From positions 1,178,001-1,242,000 of the forward strand of contig WHUZ01000004.1 in the NCBI GenBank assembly GCA_015179045.1: DNA of 64,000 nt. Direction: 5' to 3'. Positions 10,587 to 20,277 of this stretch are shown piece by piece. Numbering within the stretch: the first letter of the stretch is position 1; each line of letters starts with the position of its first letter. The position numbers and the translations under genes are program-made. This stretch comes from Kalaharituber pfeilii (Eukaryota > Ascomycota > Pezizomycetes > Pezizales > Pezizaceae). Below the pieces are notes generated by a model, which worked only from the letters and a program-made list of their open reading frames with translations, had not been told where the DNA came from and ran no database searches.

Positions 10587-10839
10587 TGTTACGGTGTCTG
10601 CGATTGCAGCGAAGTGTAGGTGTAACTTAGGACAACGCTTGGAACTTGACCTTTGTATAGAGGCCGTGGAGGCCTCTATATATAGGCGTCCAGCGTGTCG
10701 GTTATTTGCATTATTCTATTTAACATTGAGTGCTAACTAACAAGCTTCTCTCTCTTCACCATCATAACTATGAATGGCGTGATTATCATGCGTCATCTCT
10801 CATCGCTTATCATTGATACTTTGTTGGGTCACCCTGACA
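10587..10839 (-). repeat. Chromovirus B 3' LTR
   Basis: The plus strand reads TGTTACGGTGTCTGCG at the left end and GTCACCCTGACA at the right end, so sense runs from 10839 to 10587. A GGGGGTAA run sits just inside (plus 10840-10848 as complement), as expected for the polypurine tract. The sequence appears identical to 15004-15256. Confidence 0.92.
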
Positions 10840-10984
10840 TTACCCCCGTTCTTACGGCTGACGTCCTCGTCAGACCTTCACTTGAGATCTTCACTTCATC
10901 CTTCTGTATGTCAGGGGCCTGTATCATCACCTTGCGCTACCGTTAAACCTCTCCATGGGTAAAAAAAAACCCTGTGGGAAAAAG

Positions 10985-11585
10985 TACTCCATGGGCGAGG
11001 AAGGTATAGGCTCAGTGTCCATCAATTCTTCGATTCGTCGGCATGTGCTCCGTTCAGCTCTTCGACTCGTCGGTATATGCTCAATTCAATTGTCAACTCT
11101 TCGATTTTCATCGGTATAGGCTCAATTCATCAGTCTTCGATTCGTCGGCATGTACTCAGTTCAGCTCTTCGACTCATCGGCATAGGTTCAATTATCAATT
11201 GTCAGTCTTCAATTCGTCGGTATGTGCTTACTTCAGCTCTTCGACTCATTGGCATAGGTTCAGTCTTCGATTTGTCGGTATGTGCTTACTTCAGCTCTTC
11301 GACTCATCGGCATAGCTCAATTATCAATTGTCAGTCTTCAATTCGTCGGTATGTGCTTACTTCAGCTCTTCGACTCATTGGCATAGGTTCACTCTTCGAT
11401 TTGTCGGTATGTGCTTACTTCAGCTCTTCGACTCATCGGCATAGGTTCAATTTATCAATTGTCAGGTCTTCGATTTATCGGTATAAGCTCAATTCAATTC
11501 TTCGATACATCGGTATATGCACAATTCAACTCTTCGATACATCAGTATGCTTAGTTCAATTGTCAACTCTTCGATCCATTGGCTT
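10985..11585. repeat. Degenerate tandem repeats inside chromovirus B
   Basis: Units built on TTCGACTCATCGGCATAGG and its variants recur more than fifteen times between the integrase stop and the 3' LTR, with larger units of about 60-75 bp at 11160-11450. Frames across it are open only because of the repeat. Tandem repeats in the 3' untranslated region are not required for known chromovirus steps; a packaging or regulatory role would be speculation. Confidence 0.8.
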
Positions 11586-12807
11586 TCTTGGGTGCTCATT
11601 ATGAAATTTAATAATTTCCTGCAGTACTAAAGGAGCCTGTAAATCATCGAATGATTCCCATGTGTCAGATTCTGCACCATAATCTTTCCAATGGACTCGG
11701 TACTTTACGCCCCCTTTGGTGCGTCTGCTATCAACAATACAATCCACCTCATATAGTGGTTCCTCTTCCTCATCATTATCTTCATTGTCACTTCTCGATG
11801 ATGGATCAACCTGTGGTTGCACTCTATCTTTAGAAGGCTTCAGTAGTGAAGTGTGTATCACCTTGTGCAGGCGTAGCCTTTTAGGAATGTTTAGCTCATA
11901 CGCATGCCGGCTGATTCGTCGAGTAATGGTGTATGGGCCAATATACTTGCTGGATAAGGACTTGTTTCCAGTTTGTACTGTCAAATTGCGGCGATCCACC
12001 CATACTTGGTCTCCAACTTGAAATTGGCGAGATTTGTCAATGTGGAGTGCAGAGCGCTTATCGTTGATCTGCTTGAGGGTTTGGTGAATCTGGCTGTGTA
12101 CTGCGGTCATACGTTCAATCCATTCTTCAGCAGCTGGGCTGGCATATATGTAATCATCATTGACATGAATAGTACGTGGGTCAAACCCATACAGGCTGCG
12201 GAATGGGCTGTATCCATGTGTGGCGGTATTTGTAGAGTTGTATGCGAATTCGGCTAGTGGTAGCCATTGTACCCAACGTTTATGACGATCATGGCAGTCG
12301 ATTCTCAAGTATTGTTTGAGTGTTTGTATCGCTCTCTCACTCAAGCCATCTGTCTGTGGGTGATGTGCTGTTGACAGCCTCAGACCAATATGAAGCTTCG
12401 CATTTAGATCTCGCATAAATGCACTTGTGAATTGTGGTCCACGGTCTGAGGTAACATGCCTCGGTAAGCCATGAAGTCGCCATATTTCACAAATATAGGC
12501 ATTTGCCACGTCCTCTGCTGTCCATGTCGTTTTAGCAGGTATATAGTGTTGCATCTTAGTAAAACGGTCTGTGATAACTAAGACAGCATTGAATCCTTCA
12601 CTTTCAGGAAGTTCTCCTACAAAGTCCATAGCTATTTCTTCCCAGGGTAGAGTTCCTGCAGGCATTGGTACTAATTTCGTTTGGCGGGCATGTCTGTCTG
12701 CTTTAGCCTTTTGGCAATGATGGCAACCAGCAACATAGCGTGAGATATCCTCTTGCCATCCTTTCCATATAAAGTTGCGTGATACAAGCTCTTCAGTACG
12801 TCGTCGT
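11556..12807 (-). CDS. Chromovirus B integrase with chromodomain
   Basis: This is the C-terminal part of the Pol frame. A zinc-binding end (GCHHCQKAKADRH) is followed by the catalytic core with DFVGELP, SDRGPQF and GLSERAIQTLKQ, the D,D-35-E triad pattern. The end carries a chromodomain: YEVDCIVDSRR, YRVHWKDYG and DTWESFDDL. Chromodomains of this family steer integration to marked chromatin. The frame continues upstream to RNase H through a single TAG at about 12808-12810, so the element would need readthrough or is disabled. Confidence 0.9.
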
Positions 12808-12810
12808 CCC

Positions 12811-13538
12811 TAATGGCCTGCAACTCTGGAATCATGACATTGTTGTAGCACAGCATGCTGACAATCAGTAGGTACAATGAGCAGGCCGCTCTCAATATCT
12901 TTGGGCCATGTTGTGACATCAATTCCTTCTAGATTTGGGTCTGGAACGTCTTCTTCTTCAGGGTCTGAAGCATCTTCTTCATTGGCTGGAGCATCTTCGT
13001 TGGCTGGAGCATCTTCGTTGGCTTGTGCAACTATAAGTTGGCCTTCTTTGAACATTGGTGCATCGGTTCCTGAAGATTCGTTACCTTCTCGTCGTGTGAT
13101 AGTATCTGGGCGTCCCATAGCTGATCCCGGTCGATACTTGATAATGTAGTCGAATTCAGCGAGCTTTTCGGCCCATTCTGCCTGTCGCATGTTTAATCTT
13201 GGCTTGGTTTGAAAGTACTGTAGTCCTTGATGATCTGTATGTACTTCAAACTGCATTGTCAAACTAAGAAGCCATGTACGCCAGTGTAGTAAAGAGCTGA
13301 CGATTGCCCATAACTCTTTATCATGTATAGGCCAGTTGCGTTGATGTTGTTTTAGTAACCGTGAGTGGCAGTCCACCAATTTCCACTGCCGGGCTTCAGC
13401 CTCATTTTCGTCTGTTGCTGGGTGTAATTGAGAGAATACTCCTGCAATAGCTTGATTTGATGCATCCGTTTCAATGAGTGTGCGTAGTGTTCTATCATAC
13501 TGTGCAAGTATAGGAGCAGATTCAAATAGCTTTTTCAA
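12811..13538 (-). CDS. Chromovirus B RNase H and linker
   Basis: The segment carries YDRTLRTLIETDASNQ, HSRLLKQHQRNWPIHDKELWA and VHTDHQGLQYF, the RNase H of Ty3/Gypsy Pol. An acidic linker with a repeated APANEDAP unit follows and then the conserved QQCHDSRVAGH before integrase. The same frame extends upstream to about 13812 through a TAG near 13572 and includes the RT thumb region (VKIDPKKVKVIQDW, SFLGFINFYRRFI). The upstream RT palm and protease are absent. Confidence 0.85.
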
Positions 13539-13759
13539 TTCGTCAAATGCACTCTGTTGTTGTTCAGCCCAGGACTATGGTATATCCTTACAAGTCAACT
13601 CAACGAGTGGCTTGGTTCGTGCACTGTAATTCTTGATGAATCGTCTGTAGAAGTTGATGAATCCTAGAAAGGACTGTACTTCTTTCTTCCTTTGTGGTGC
13701 TTTCCAATCTTGAATCACTTTTACTTTCTTTGGATCAATTTTGACTTCGGTACCATTGC

Positions 13760-13870
13760 GTAGCTCTGCCCCTGACGTGGGTGCAGATGTGGATGCAGAT
13801 GTCGATTGACTAGTATTAGTAGTTAGTAAAGCAGGGGTAATACCTTACATAGAACTATATCTACAAAATT
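13760..13870 (-). other. Deletion junction in chromovirus B pol
   Basis: The gag zinc knuckle lies at about 13990-14030 and the RT thumb starts near 13760, leaving only about 200 bp where protease and most of RT (normally over 1 kb) should be. The linker encodes a low-complexity Ser/Thr/Ala stretch (STSASTSAPTSGA). The exact breakpoint cannot be set without an intact relative. Confidence 0.65.
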
Positions 13871-13984
13871 GTGAGCTTCAAGCACCACAGTGACCTGGTA
13901 AGTTGCCATTTTTTAGTATCAGATAACTCTAGTAATTTTACAGTTGATACTGGCTTAGTACTTCAAAATCCGGTTCTGCAGTCT

Positions 13985-14847
13985 CTTCCTATATGCTCTC
14001 TGCGTCTACACTTGAAACAGAGGCCTGCTTTAATTCTTACATCCTTCTCATGCTGAGAAACATAATTTCTAGTCTTAGTATTGTTTCTGGGAAGTGTTGT
14101 TTGTTACGATTTCGAGGCTCGTGTATCTGACCGAGTGCGTGTTGAGGTCGTGTAGTACTGTTACGGATTGCAACCGACCGTTTGCAAACCGTTGCACCAA
14201 AAGGTAGATTCTCATTTGGTATTTTGGCATGAATATTAAGTGACTCTGCTTCAACAAAGAAGTCTAGGATGGTACCAGTTTGGTGAAGTGTCATAAGGGA
14301 GGTGGTATCATTTGCTTGCCGGCCTGGGTCAGCGAAAGCTTCTCGTAAAGCTCGAAGGGCGGTCTGTTCATCCTTTAGGTCTTTCTCATTATGCCTCCAC
14401 CATAAACCAGCCTTGCCTTTCATTGCTAGATTAAGCAGTCCGAATCGAATGCCTGGAGTGTTTGTTGTCCGTAATGCTACCATGTTTTGAAATTCATACT
14501 CAAATTCATCAAAATTTGAGGTACCATCAAATTGATTGCAGTATCTAAGTTATCTGCTTCCGAGCTTGCTGAGACTGATAGAGTTGCCGGGGCTGCCCGA
14601 GTTGCTGGGGTTGCCGGAATTGCCGGGGTGACTGCCAGAGTCGCTGAGGTTGCTGAATTTGCCGGGTGGCTGCCAGAGTTGCTACTTTTCGTTCTAGCTT
14701 CTTGATGGTAGCCTGAAGGGCTTGTATAGTCTGTTGAGTAGTTGCAGTCGATCTTGGGGGTTCCGGTGAGAGTGATCCTAATGTTGGGGAGTAGGGTGTA
14801 GGCGATCCCAATGTTGGGGAGTAGGGCACTTCGTCATCCATATCCAT
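13985..14847 (-). pseudogene. Chromovirus B Gag
   Basis: It starts at MDMDDEVPYSPTLGS (14847) and has a Pro/Ser-rich N-terminus and a Gln/Arg-rich region. After stops around 14500-14545, the capsid-like part continues: RFGLLNLAMKGKAGLWWR, LREAFADPG and FFVEAESLNIHAKIP. The zinc knuckle CFKCRRREHIGRDC (CX2CX4HX4C) lies near 13985-14030. Several TAG/TAA stops interrupt it. The 14037-14483 frame is the longest open piece. Confidence 0.75.
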
Positions 14848-14884
14848 TTGTGCAAGCGAGTAACTTCAAAGGGTTGGAGGCGAG

Positions 14885-15000
14885 AATCGTTTGTTGAGTG
14901 AAGGTAAACGGTAAGGCGTTGAGTTAAAAGGTAAAGGTAAGGCGTTGAGGTAAAAGGTAAAGGTAAGGCGTTGAGGTAAAAGGTAAAAGGTTCAGCGTTG
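14885..15000. repeat. Tandem repeat in chromovirus B leader
   Basis: Three to four copies of a 26-bp unit built on AAAGGTAAGGCGTTGAGGT lie between the 5' LTR and gag. The sequence next to the LTR (minus TTACAACGCT) is where the primer-binding site should be; a similar block borders the LTR at 29509. Confidence 0.8.
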
Positions 15001-15003
15001 TAA

Positions 15004-15256
15004 TGTTACGGTGTCTGCGATTGCAGCGAAGTGTAGGTGTAACTTAGGACAACGCTTGGAACTTGACCTTTGTATAGAGGCCGTGGAGGCCTCTATATAT
15101 AGGCGTCCAGCGTGTCGGTTATTTGCATTATTCTATTTAACATTGAGTGCTAACTAACAAGCTTCTCTCTCTTCACCATCATAACTATGAATGGCGTGAT
15201 TATCATGCGTCATCTCTCATCGCTTATCATTGATACTTTGTTGGGTCACCCTGACA
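15004..15256 (-). repeat. Chromovirus B 5' LTR
   Basis: Apparently identical to the 10587-10839 LTR over 253 bp, with the target GTATC immediately to the right. On the minus strand it is the 5' LTR. It contains GGACAACGCTTG, a motif shared with the LTRs at 29.5, 30.2 and 52.0 kb. Confidence 0.92.
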
Positions 15257-15416
15257 GTATCATAGGAAGGGGAGTGTAGAAAAGTGGAGATAGAGGAGGT
15301 GCAGAGAGAGGGATGCAAAGGGGAGGAAGAGATGAGTGGGAGGCATCAATCTTTTGGGATGGGAGCAACAATGTAGGATGGAGAGGTGAAGAGGATGAGA
15401 AGAGGGATAGATAGAT

Positions 15417-16640
15417 TTTTTTTTTTTTTTTTTTTTTTTTTATATCATTACTCGCTTGCCGCCTGTCAGGCTATAGCGAGGTATTGGGATAAGTACATGG
15501 ATGAGATATAGAGGTGTAGGGAAAAGGAAAAGGAAATAAGAAATATGACTAAGATAAAAGCTACCACTGCATCCTCCCTCCGTCCTCCCCCAACATCTCC
15601 ATCAGACTCTGGAGTTGATCTCCCTCTCCTTCTCTTGGTTTTGCGGGCTGCCGGATAGCTGCCATACCCCCAGGCCATCTCTTCTTCCATACCCTGCACT
15701 CCTCCAGTAGGTGTCTGGTCGTCTCCTCCGCCTCCCCACACCACCTACAGTCCGGGTCTGGTGCCTCATGTATGTGATGCCTCCATGCCCGCAGGCCTTT
15801 CGCCCCTAACAGTCCCGCTAATCTTGTCGTTTTGATTCCCAGTCTCTCCAGTGGTCGATATGTCAAGCCCAATCTGTTCCTTTCTCGTGCTCTCTCCCTC
15901 CTTGCTTCCTGTCTCATTCCTGCTTCTGTCACGATCTCTGGTGCTCGCTGCAGGGCGGTTCCCACTCTCGCCGCCATGTCTGCCGCCTCGTTGCCTGGTA
16001 TACCCTTGTGGCTTTTTCACCCACATCACTGCCATGTCTCGGTCCCCTCTGTCCAGTCTTCTCTGCCACGCGTCTCTAAGGCGCCTCGATGCTCCATCGG
16101 GTGTAGGTAGGCCCCCCGCTATAGCAACCATCCTGGAGATCGCGAATTTGGAGTCCGTAAGTATAAGCAGTTCGCCTTCTACTCTGTCTGCAGCTTCGCT
16201 AATTGCGTATAGTTCCGCGTCGTTGACCGTCGACTGTGACCCGAGGAATATTGAGACCGTCCCGCCCCCTGTTGCTACTCCCGCCCCCGCTTTCTCTTCA
16301 ATCAGGCTGCCGTCAGTGTATGTCGGGGACCAGCCTTCATCCACGATGTCGTCTATATGTCTCATCCACTCCGCTGTCTCCGCGTCTCTGGGCAGGGTCG
16401 GTAGAATTGCTACCGGCATCTCCGGATTATGATCCAGCGATCCTCTCAAGTACACTTGCTCCGGGTCCCTCTGCCGTAACCCTTCTCCTTCGAACCTGAG
16501 CGACCTGGCCTCTACTCGTGTCACCTCGGCTCTCACGAATGAATTTACCGACTCCAGGTTCGCCAGCCCTTCTACCACGTCCCTCCTCGTGCCATGTGGT
16601 GCCCGTGTGATTCTACGTGCGATATTGTACTGCCATCTCT
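15417..16640 (-). mobile_element. LINE-1 copy E, 5'-truncated
   Basis: T-run 15417-15440, then a tail-1 hairpin whose inner stem is GCCT-GAC-AGGC, a short 3' UTR, and the C-terminal third of ORF2. The left flank is the end of decayed LINE copy C. The right end abuts another LINE 3' end in opposite orientation at 16641. I could not identify a target duplication. Confidence 0.75.
15561..16640 (-). pseudogene. LINE-1 ORF2 C-terminal part: RNase H and Cys/His end, frameshifted
   Basis: RNase H signatures are YTDGSLIEEKAGAG, VNDAELYAIS, ILTDSKFAIS and MWVKKPQG; the last should be WVKSHKG, and a frame change near 16010 moves the rest (GNEAADMAA-like, then YRPLERL and LAGLLGAKGLRAW) into another frame. 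The C-terminus has CRWCGEAEETTRHLLEEC, a CCHC arrangement shared by all LINE-1 copies here, and ends at 15561. Confidence 0.8.
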
Positions 16641-16928
16641 CCAGGTCCACCTGATGAAGGAGTGCAGGGTATGGCGAAGGAGATGGCCAGGGGGGATGGA
16701 GGCAGTCAGACGACCACCGAATTTCGGGGAAGGAGAGCGGGACCCACTACACAGACTGGTTGAGATGCTGGAGGAGCAATAAACGGAAACGGGAGAGTCT
16801 TTCTTTATTTCATATTATCTCAATTTGTAGTTACCTGGTTTTTGCCTTACTAGTTACCAAAACCTCGGCATAGCCCATAGGGCGGCATGCGAATAATGAT
16901 ATAGAAAAAAAAAAAGAAAAAAAAAAAA
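16641..16928 (+). mobile_element. LINE-1 copy F, very short 3' fragment
   Basis: It encodes only the last 45 or so residues of ORF2 (HLMKECRVWRRRWPGGMEAV, ending LVEMLEEQ at 16782), then a 3' UTR, a tail-1 hairpin (16862-16890) and an A-rich run to 16928. It lies head-to-head with copy E. This copy's outer pair next to the core is mismatched (C/A). Confidence 0.8.
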
Positions 16929-18076
16929 CCTAGCTTCTAGGTGTGAAGAGGTGGAATACCCAGAAGGGTGAGGGAAATGGGAAGATGTGAAGGAAAAGAA
17001 GTGGGTAGAGCGACAAGGGAACGGGGAAGTGGTGGATGTCCTGGGGGAGTTTTTTGGGTCGCTGAAGGTTTGAAAGGGGAGGGGGTGAGTTTCTCGTCTG
17101 TTTGAGAGTGGCGGCGGAGGAAAGATGTAGCTATTTTTAATGCCTCGTGGAGGTGGGGCAGGGAGGGGCCGAGTTTTTCGTTTGAGGTGGCGGCGGAAGG
17201 GATAGTTAGATAAGCCTCCCTCCGGGCTTTGAGGGTCTAGACCCAGGGGCCCTGCCATGGCGAACAGCTGCAAGTTGTTGGTCGTCACGGATTCCAGAGT
17301 TACCATAACAAGACTACAAGGGATAGCGAGAGGAGACCTAACGCCAGAGGGGTCGGCTGAGTTTGTGAGGAGGCGGTGGGAAGAGAGGGTAGCCCGAGGG
17401 GAATATGACGTTGCGGTGTTGTGGGTGAAATCGCACAGAGGAGTCAGGGGCAACGCCATGGCGGATATGGCGGCGAAGGTTGCCACAGCAATACAATACC
17501 AGGATGAGACAGTGACAGAGGCGGGGATCAGACAGCAGGTCAAAGAGGGGAGAGCCGAGGAGAGAAAGAGATTGAAGTTGTCGTACAGACCACTGGAGTA
17601 TCTAGGGAGCAGGAGAAGGGTATCCACTCTCGCGGGAATCTTGGGAAACAAGGGACTACGACAGTGGAGACACAAGATAGGGAAAGAGACTTCTCCCGAG
17701 TGCAGGTGGTGCGGAAGAGACTATGAAAATTTTGCGCACATCATGGGGGGGTGCGAGGTGTGGAGGAAGAGACTACCGAGAGGAGAGGAGTGACTAAGGG
17801 GGCCGATAAGGGATGAGGGGGTTAGGGGGGGAGAAATGACGCTGGCGGAGGTGATGGACTGGGCGGCAGAGTAGACGGAGTGGTGCAGGACACGCTCGAT
17901 GTTGCGACGTTGTTTTTTTTTTTTTTTTACTTTTTCTGTGATGTTATACTCTGTTTATTCGTTGTTATGTATTTAAATCCTCGCCATAGCCTACAAGGCG
18001 GCATGCGAGTAATGACAAAAAAAAAAATAAAAAATTAAAAAAAAGCGGGGTCACGTGATTTTTTAAAAAAAAAAAA
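16929..18076 (+). mobile_element. LINE-2 copy G 3' end, with a LINE-1 copy inserted in its tail
   Basis: 16929-17085 encodes the ORF2 C-terminal end (KKWVERQGNGEVVDVLGEFF, ending at a TGA), followed by 3' UTR and the tail-2 core (GCCATGGCGAACAGCTGCAA) up to 17271. The remainder of the tail, GCGGGGTCACGTGA plus poly(A), is at 18044-18076, after LINE-1 copy H. So H inserted within the tail-2 hairpin itself. The poly(A) of G meets Copia B at 18077. Confidence 0.75.
17272..18043 (+). mobile_element. LINE-1 copy H, 5'-truncated, nested in a LINE-2 tail
   Basis: It starts inside the RNase H domain (LLVVTDSRVTITRLQG, then WVKSHRGVRGNAMADMAAK), continues through YRPLEYLGSRRR, LAGILGNKGLRQW and CRWCGRDYENFAHIMGGC to a stop at 17793, then a 3' UTR that in another frame still encodes TLAEVMDWAAE (about 17830-17874), the usual C-terminus. 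The tail-1 hairpin at 17983-18011 has inner stem GCCT-ACA-AGGC. An A-rich run ends it. Confidence 0.8.
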
Positions 18077-18133
18077 GGTTCCAAGGCCATTTGCAAGTGC
18101 TTTAACAGCACCAGTATTGAGGTGCCCGGGGCG

Positions 18134-18829
18134 CTAATGCCAGAGTTCAAGTTTAGTCAGGGGCATATCTGATTCAGTACGTGGATTGGAGAATTCGGCA
18201 GCAGCAGGCATAGCGACAGGCACGGTGGCAGGTATGGCAGCCGGTACAGTGGCAGGTATAGCAATGGGCATGGCGGCAGGTACGGCGGCCGGTGTAGCGG
18301 TGGCCGGTGTGGCGGTGGCCGGTGTGGCGGTGGCCGGTGTGGCGGTGGATGTGGATGCAAGAGCTGTTCGGGAGGCGTTTACGTTCAAAACATACATTCC
18401 ATTGTTTCTTTTTATTGTGATAAGTAGTTGGTGACGATTGTGTGAGATTGTACAAGTGCCTTGCATAAAGAGGAGACTGAATCCAGCTTCATCTGCTTTG
18501 CCTACTGAGAAAAGGTTACATTTGAGATCGGGTACATATAGTACTGATTCAAGTGTTAACAGCTGATTAGTAGCCGTAGTGTTACCCTGAATATGGACTG
18601 TTCCTATTGCTGTAGCAAGAATAGAGTAATTGTCACCTAGTAGTACTGTGCGTGGTTTGGCCAGTCTTTTGTAGCTTGTGGACTCCGATAGGGTAGAACA
18701 CATGTGGTCAGAAGCACCAGAATCAATGTACCGGGTTCTACGCTGGCTGTTGCTGAGAGCGGCTCTAGTCATAGAGGCCTTTTGCGGTAGTGTAGACTCT
18801 TGCCAGCTTGACGTTTGAAGGGCCTTCAT
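18134..18829 (-). CDS. Copia B aspartic protease and gag-pre-integrase linker
   Basis: The aspartic protease motif RYIDSGASDHMC is near residue 37, followed by SVLYVPDLKCNLFSV, the usual strand after the Copia active site. After MYVLNVNASRTAL comes a low-complexity Ala/Thr/Pro repeat (PATATPATAT; DNA 18200-18350), then LTKLELWH and a TAG where the family has a LWHRRLGH motif. The frame would resume as LNTGAVKALANGL. The repeat-rich insertion in the linker is unusual for this position. Confidence 0.8.
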   Translation of the reverse strand: MKALQTSSWQESTLPQKASMTRAALSNSQRRTRYIDSGASDHMCSTLSESTSYKRLAKPRTVLLGDNYSILATAIGTVHIQGNTTATNQLLTLESVLYVPDLKCNLFSVGKADEAGFSLLFMQGTCTISHNRHQLLITIKRNNGMYVLNVNASRTALASTSTATPATATPATATPATATPAAVPAAMPIAIPATVPAAIPATVPVAMPAAAEFSNPRTESDMPLTKLELWH

Positions 18830-19447
18830 CTGAGGTTAGTTTCTTCCTTCTATTCTTGAGCTCATTTGCCTTCTTCTTGACTCTGCAGTCTTCTTCCTTA
18901 TGCCCCTTCTCTTGTGCAGTACCAGCATACTACTGCAGTGCGTTTGGGTCCACGAGTACTGGCCTCATTCTGACAGTTTCTTTTGTTGTAGTGACCTTTC
19001 TTGTTCTTATCCTTATAGCTATTATGCTTATATTATTTATCAACACGGTTGGGCTTGGTATTAGCTGCAAGTGCTCCTGCATTGTCAACTGTCTTCAGCC
19101 GCTTTCGTTTCTCGTAGGTGCGCAAACTGTTGAACACATATGCTCGTGTCTGGAGTTCAGCAGGTTGGCTCAGAATTATGTCAACAATATGCTCGAAGTT
19201 TGGACGTAGTGTGGTAAGCAGTTGGTGGATGAGAGCCCCATCAGTAATCTTTTGGTTTTCTGAGTGGGCCATTGAGACTGGTAGTCTAGTAGGACGCTGA
19301 TATACTGATTGATGGATTGTCCTTCCTGTTGTTTTTCTGACTCAAACTGCGTACGTAGACAGGTGGGTCCAGCGCGGCTTTCTGCGGTATCAAAGTGGTC
19401 CTGGAGAGTGTTCCAGATAATGTTGTGTTCACTGTCTTCATCAATGT

Positions 19448-19509
19448 GTCCTGCCATGGCGAAGAGCCGCATGCGGGGTCATGTGACAAAAAAAAAAAAA
19501 AAAAAAAAA
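19448..19509 (+). mobile_element. Tail-2 micro-insertion in Copia B gag
   Basis: The tail-2 hairpin (CCTGCCATGGC, GAAGA loop, GCCGC, GCGGGG) and poly(A) are flanked by GTCTTCATCAATGT at 19434-19447 and 19510-19523. The inner stem GGC/GCC is fully paired in this copy. Confidence 0.88.
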
Positions 19510-19828
19510 GTCTTCATCAATGTAGGCCTGGATTGCCTTAGCAGAGCAGTAGAGGGTGGAGGCAGCACGCCACTTGCGCTGTTCATAGGATTCAAGTTGT
19601 GCTTCATATACTCTCTCAGCTTCTAGAATTGCTGCCTGTCTAGCATTGGGGGCATGGACAGGAAGTGCAGGTGGTTGTTCTATTCCCTGTACAATATCCC
19701 AAGAACGGTCAGCGCGGAGAATATACTTTACACCTAAGCGCCATTCCCTGTAATTTTCAGTGGTCAGCTTAGGGACTGAACCATGTTTACTGGTATAGAC
19801 TTCGGCGACAGTGGAAGAGGTATTAGTA

Positions 19829-19975
19829 TTTTTTTTTTTTTTTTTTTATTTCATTAATCGCATGCCGCCTCGAAGGCTATGGCGATGTTTTAGATACATA
19901 ATGTGAAATGAGAATGAAGAGAGAATTATGAAAAACTGAGATATCCCCGCCCGCTCTAAGTCCCAGGTTTACTCT
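19829..19975 (-). mobile_element. Short tail-1 LINE 3' fragment in Copia B gag
   Basis: T-run, then the tail-1 hairpin with inner stem GCCT-TCG-AGGC and outer A-T pair, then about 100 bp of 3' UTR. GAGGTATTAGTA is at 19817-19828 and 19976-19987. Confidence 0.85.
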
Positions 19976-20019
19976 GAGGTATTAGTAGCAGCAGAAGATG
20001 TAGCCATTGAAGAATGAAG

Positions 20020-20250
20020 AGGTGAATAAAAAGCGAGGAGTACGGCGAGCGAGGGGTACGATAAGCGAGAAGTGCGGTGCGCGAGGAGTGCGACAAGCTG
20101 ATGAGTGCGGTAAGCGAGGAGTACGGCGAGCGAGGAGTGTGGTAAGCGAGGAGTGCGAGGAGGAAGGGGCAGGGAGTGCGATGAGCGAGGAGTTCTGTGA
20201 GCAAGGAGTGTGACGAGGGCGAGCGAGGAGTGCGGTATAGATGCGGCTTG
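20020..20250. repeat. Degenerate minisatellite in Copia B leader
   Basis: More than ten units of 15-20 bp built on GCGAGGAGTGCGGTAA. It sits just upstream (minus strand) of the Copia B gag ATG, so it lies in the element's 5' leader. Open frames through it on both strands are products of the repeat. Confidence 0.8.
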
Positions 20251-20277
20251 AGTGCGGTGGGATGAATACCATTTGAC

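Larger units (their letters stand above)
10587..15256 (-). mobile_element. Ty3/Gypsy chromovirus B, internally deleted
   Basis: Minus-strand LTR retrotransposon between two 253-bp LTRs (10587-10839 and 15004-15256) that appear identical by eye. The 5-bp target GTATC is at 10582-10586 and 15257-15261. It sits inside decayed LINE copy C. Order in sense: LTR, leader with tandem repeats, gag, zinc knuckle, a deletion that removes protease and the RT palm, the end of RT, RNase H, integrase, chromodomain, repeats, polypurine tract, LTR. It cannot be autonomous, yet the LTR identity points to recent movement. Confidence 0.92.
18077..20007 (-). mobile_element. Copia B, 5' half (gag and protease)
   Basis: Minus-strand Copia with a gag start at 20007, a zinc-knuckle region near 18900, a protease at about 18718 and the beginning of the integrase linker ending at 18077, where LINE-2 copy G interrupts it. 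The last bases (AATGGCCTTGGAAC) correspond to AATGGCCTTAGAAC in Copia A at about 7660, so A and B are the same family. It is interrupted by micro-insertions at 19448 and 19829. Confidence 0.8.
18830..20007 (-). pseudogene. Copia B Gag, interrupted by two micro-insertions
   Basis: With the two inserts removed the frame starts at ATG 20007 (MATSSAATNTSSTVAEVY) and continues KLTTENYREWRLGVKYILRA, then IIWNTLQDHFDTAESRAG and QFESEKQQEGQSINQYI. This is the UBN2/DUF4219-type Gag of Ty1/Copia. The zinc knuckle around 18895 (CWYC...GHKEEDC) is out of frame by one base, and further frame changes occur near 19030. Confidence 0.75.

Noticed and set aside
10985..11585. Regularly repeated units that could suggest a CRISPR array
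   Set aside because: Units are degenerate, run into each other without unique spacers, and lie inside a Gypsy element of a eukaryote.
15417..16928. Head-to-head LINE pieces as one twin-primed insertion
   Set aside because: Both arms have their own hairpin and A/T-run, which twin priming would not give; two events are more likely.
18186..18434. Plus-strand frame rich in Gly/Ala/Val
   Set aside because: Antisense shadow of the Ala/Thr/Pro repeat in Copia B, whose protease motif fixes the minus strand as coding.
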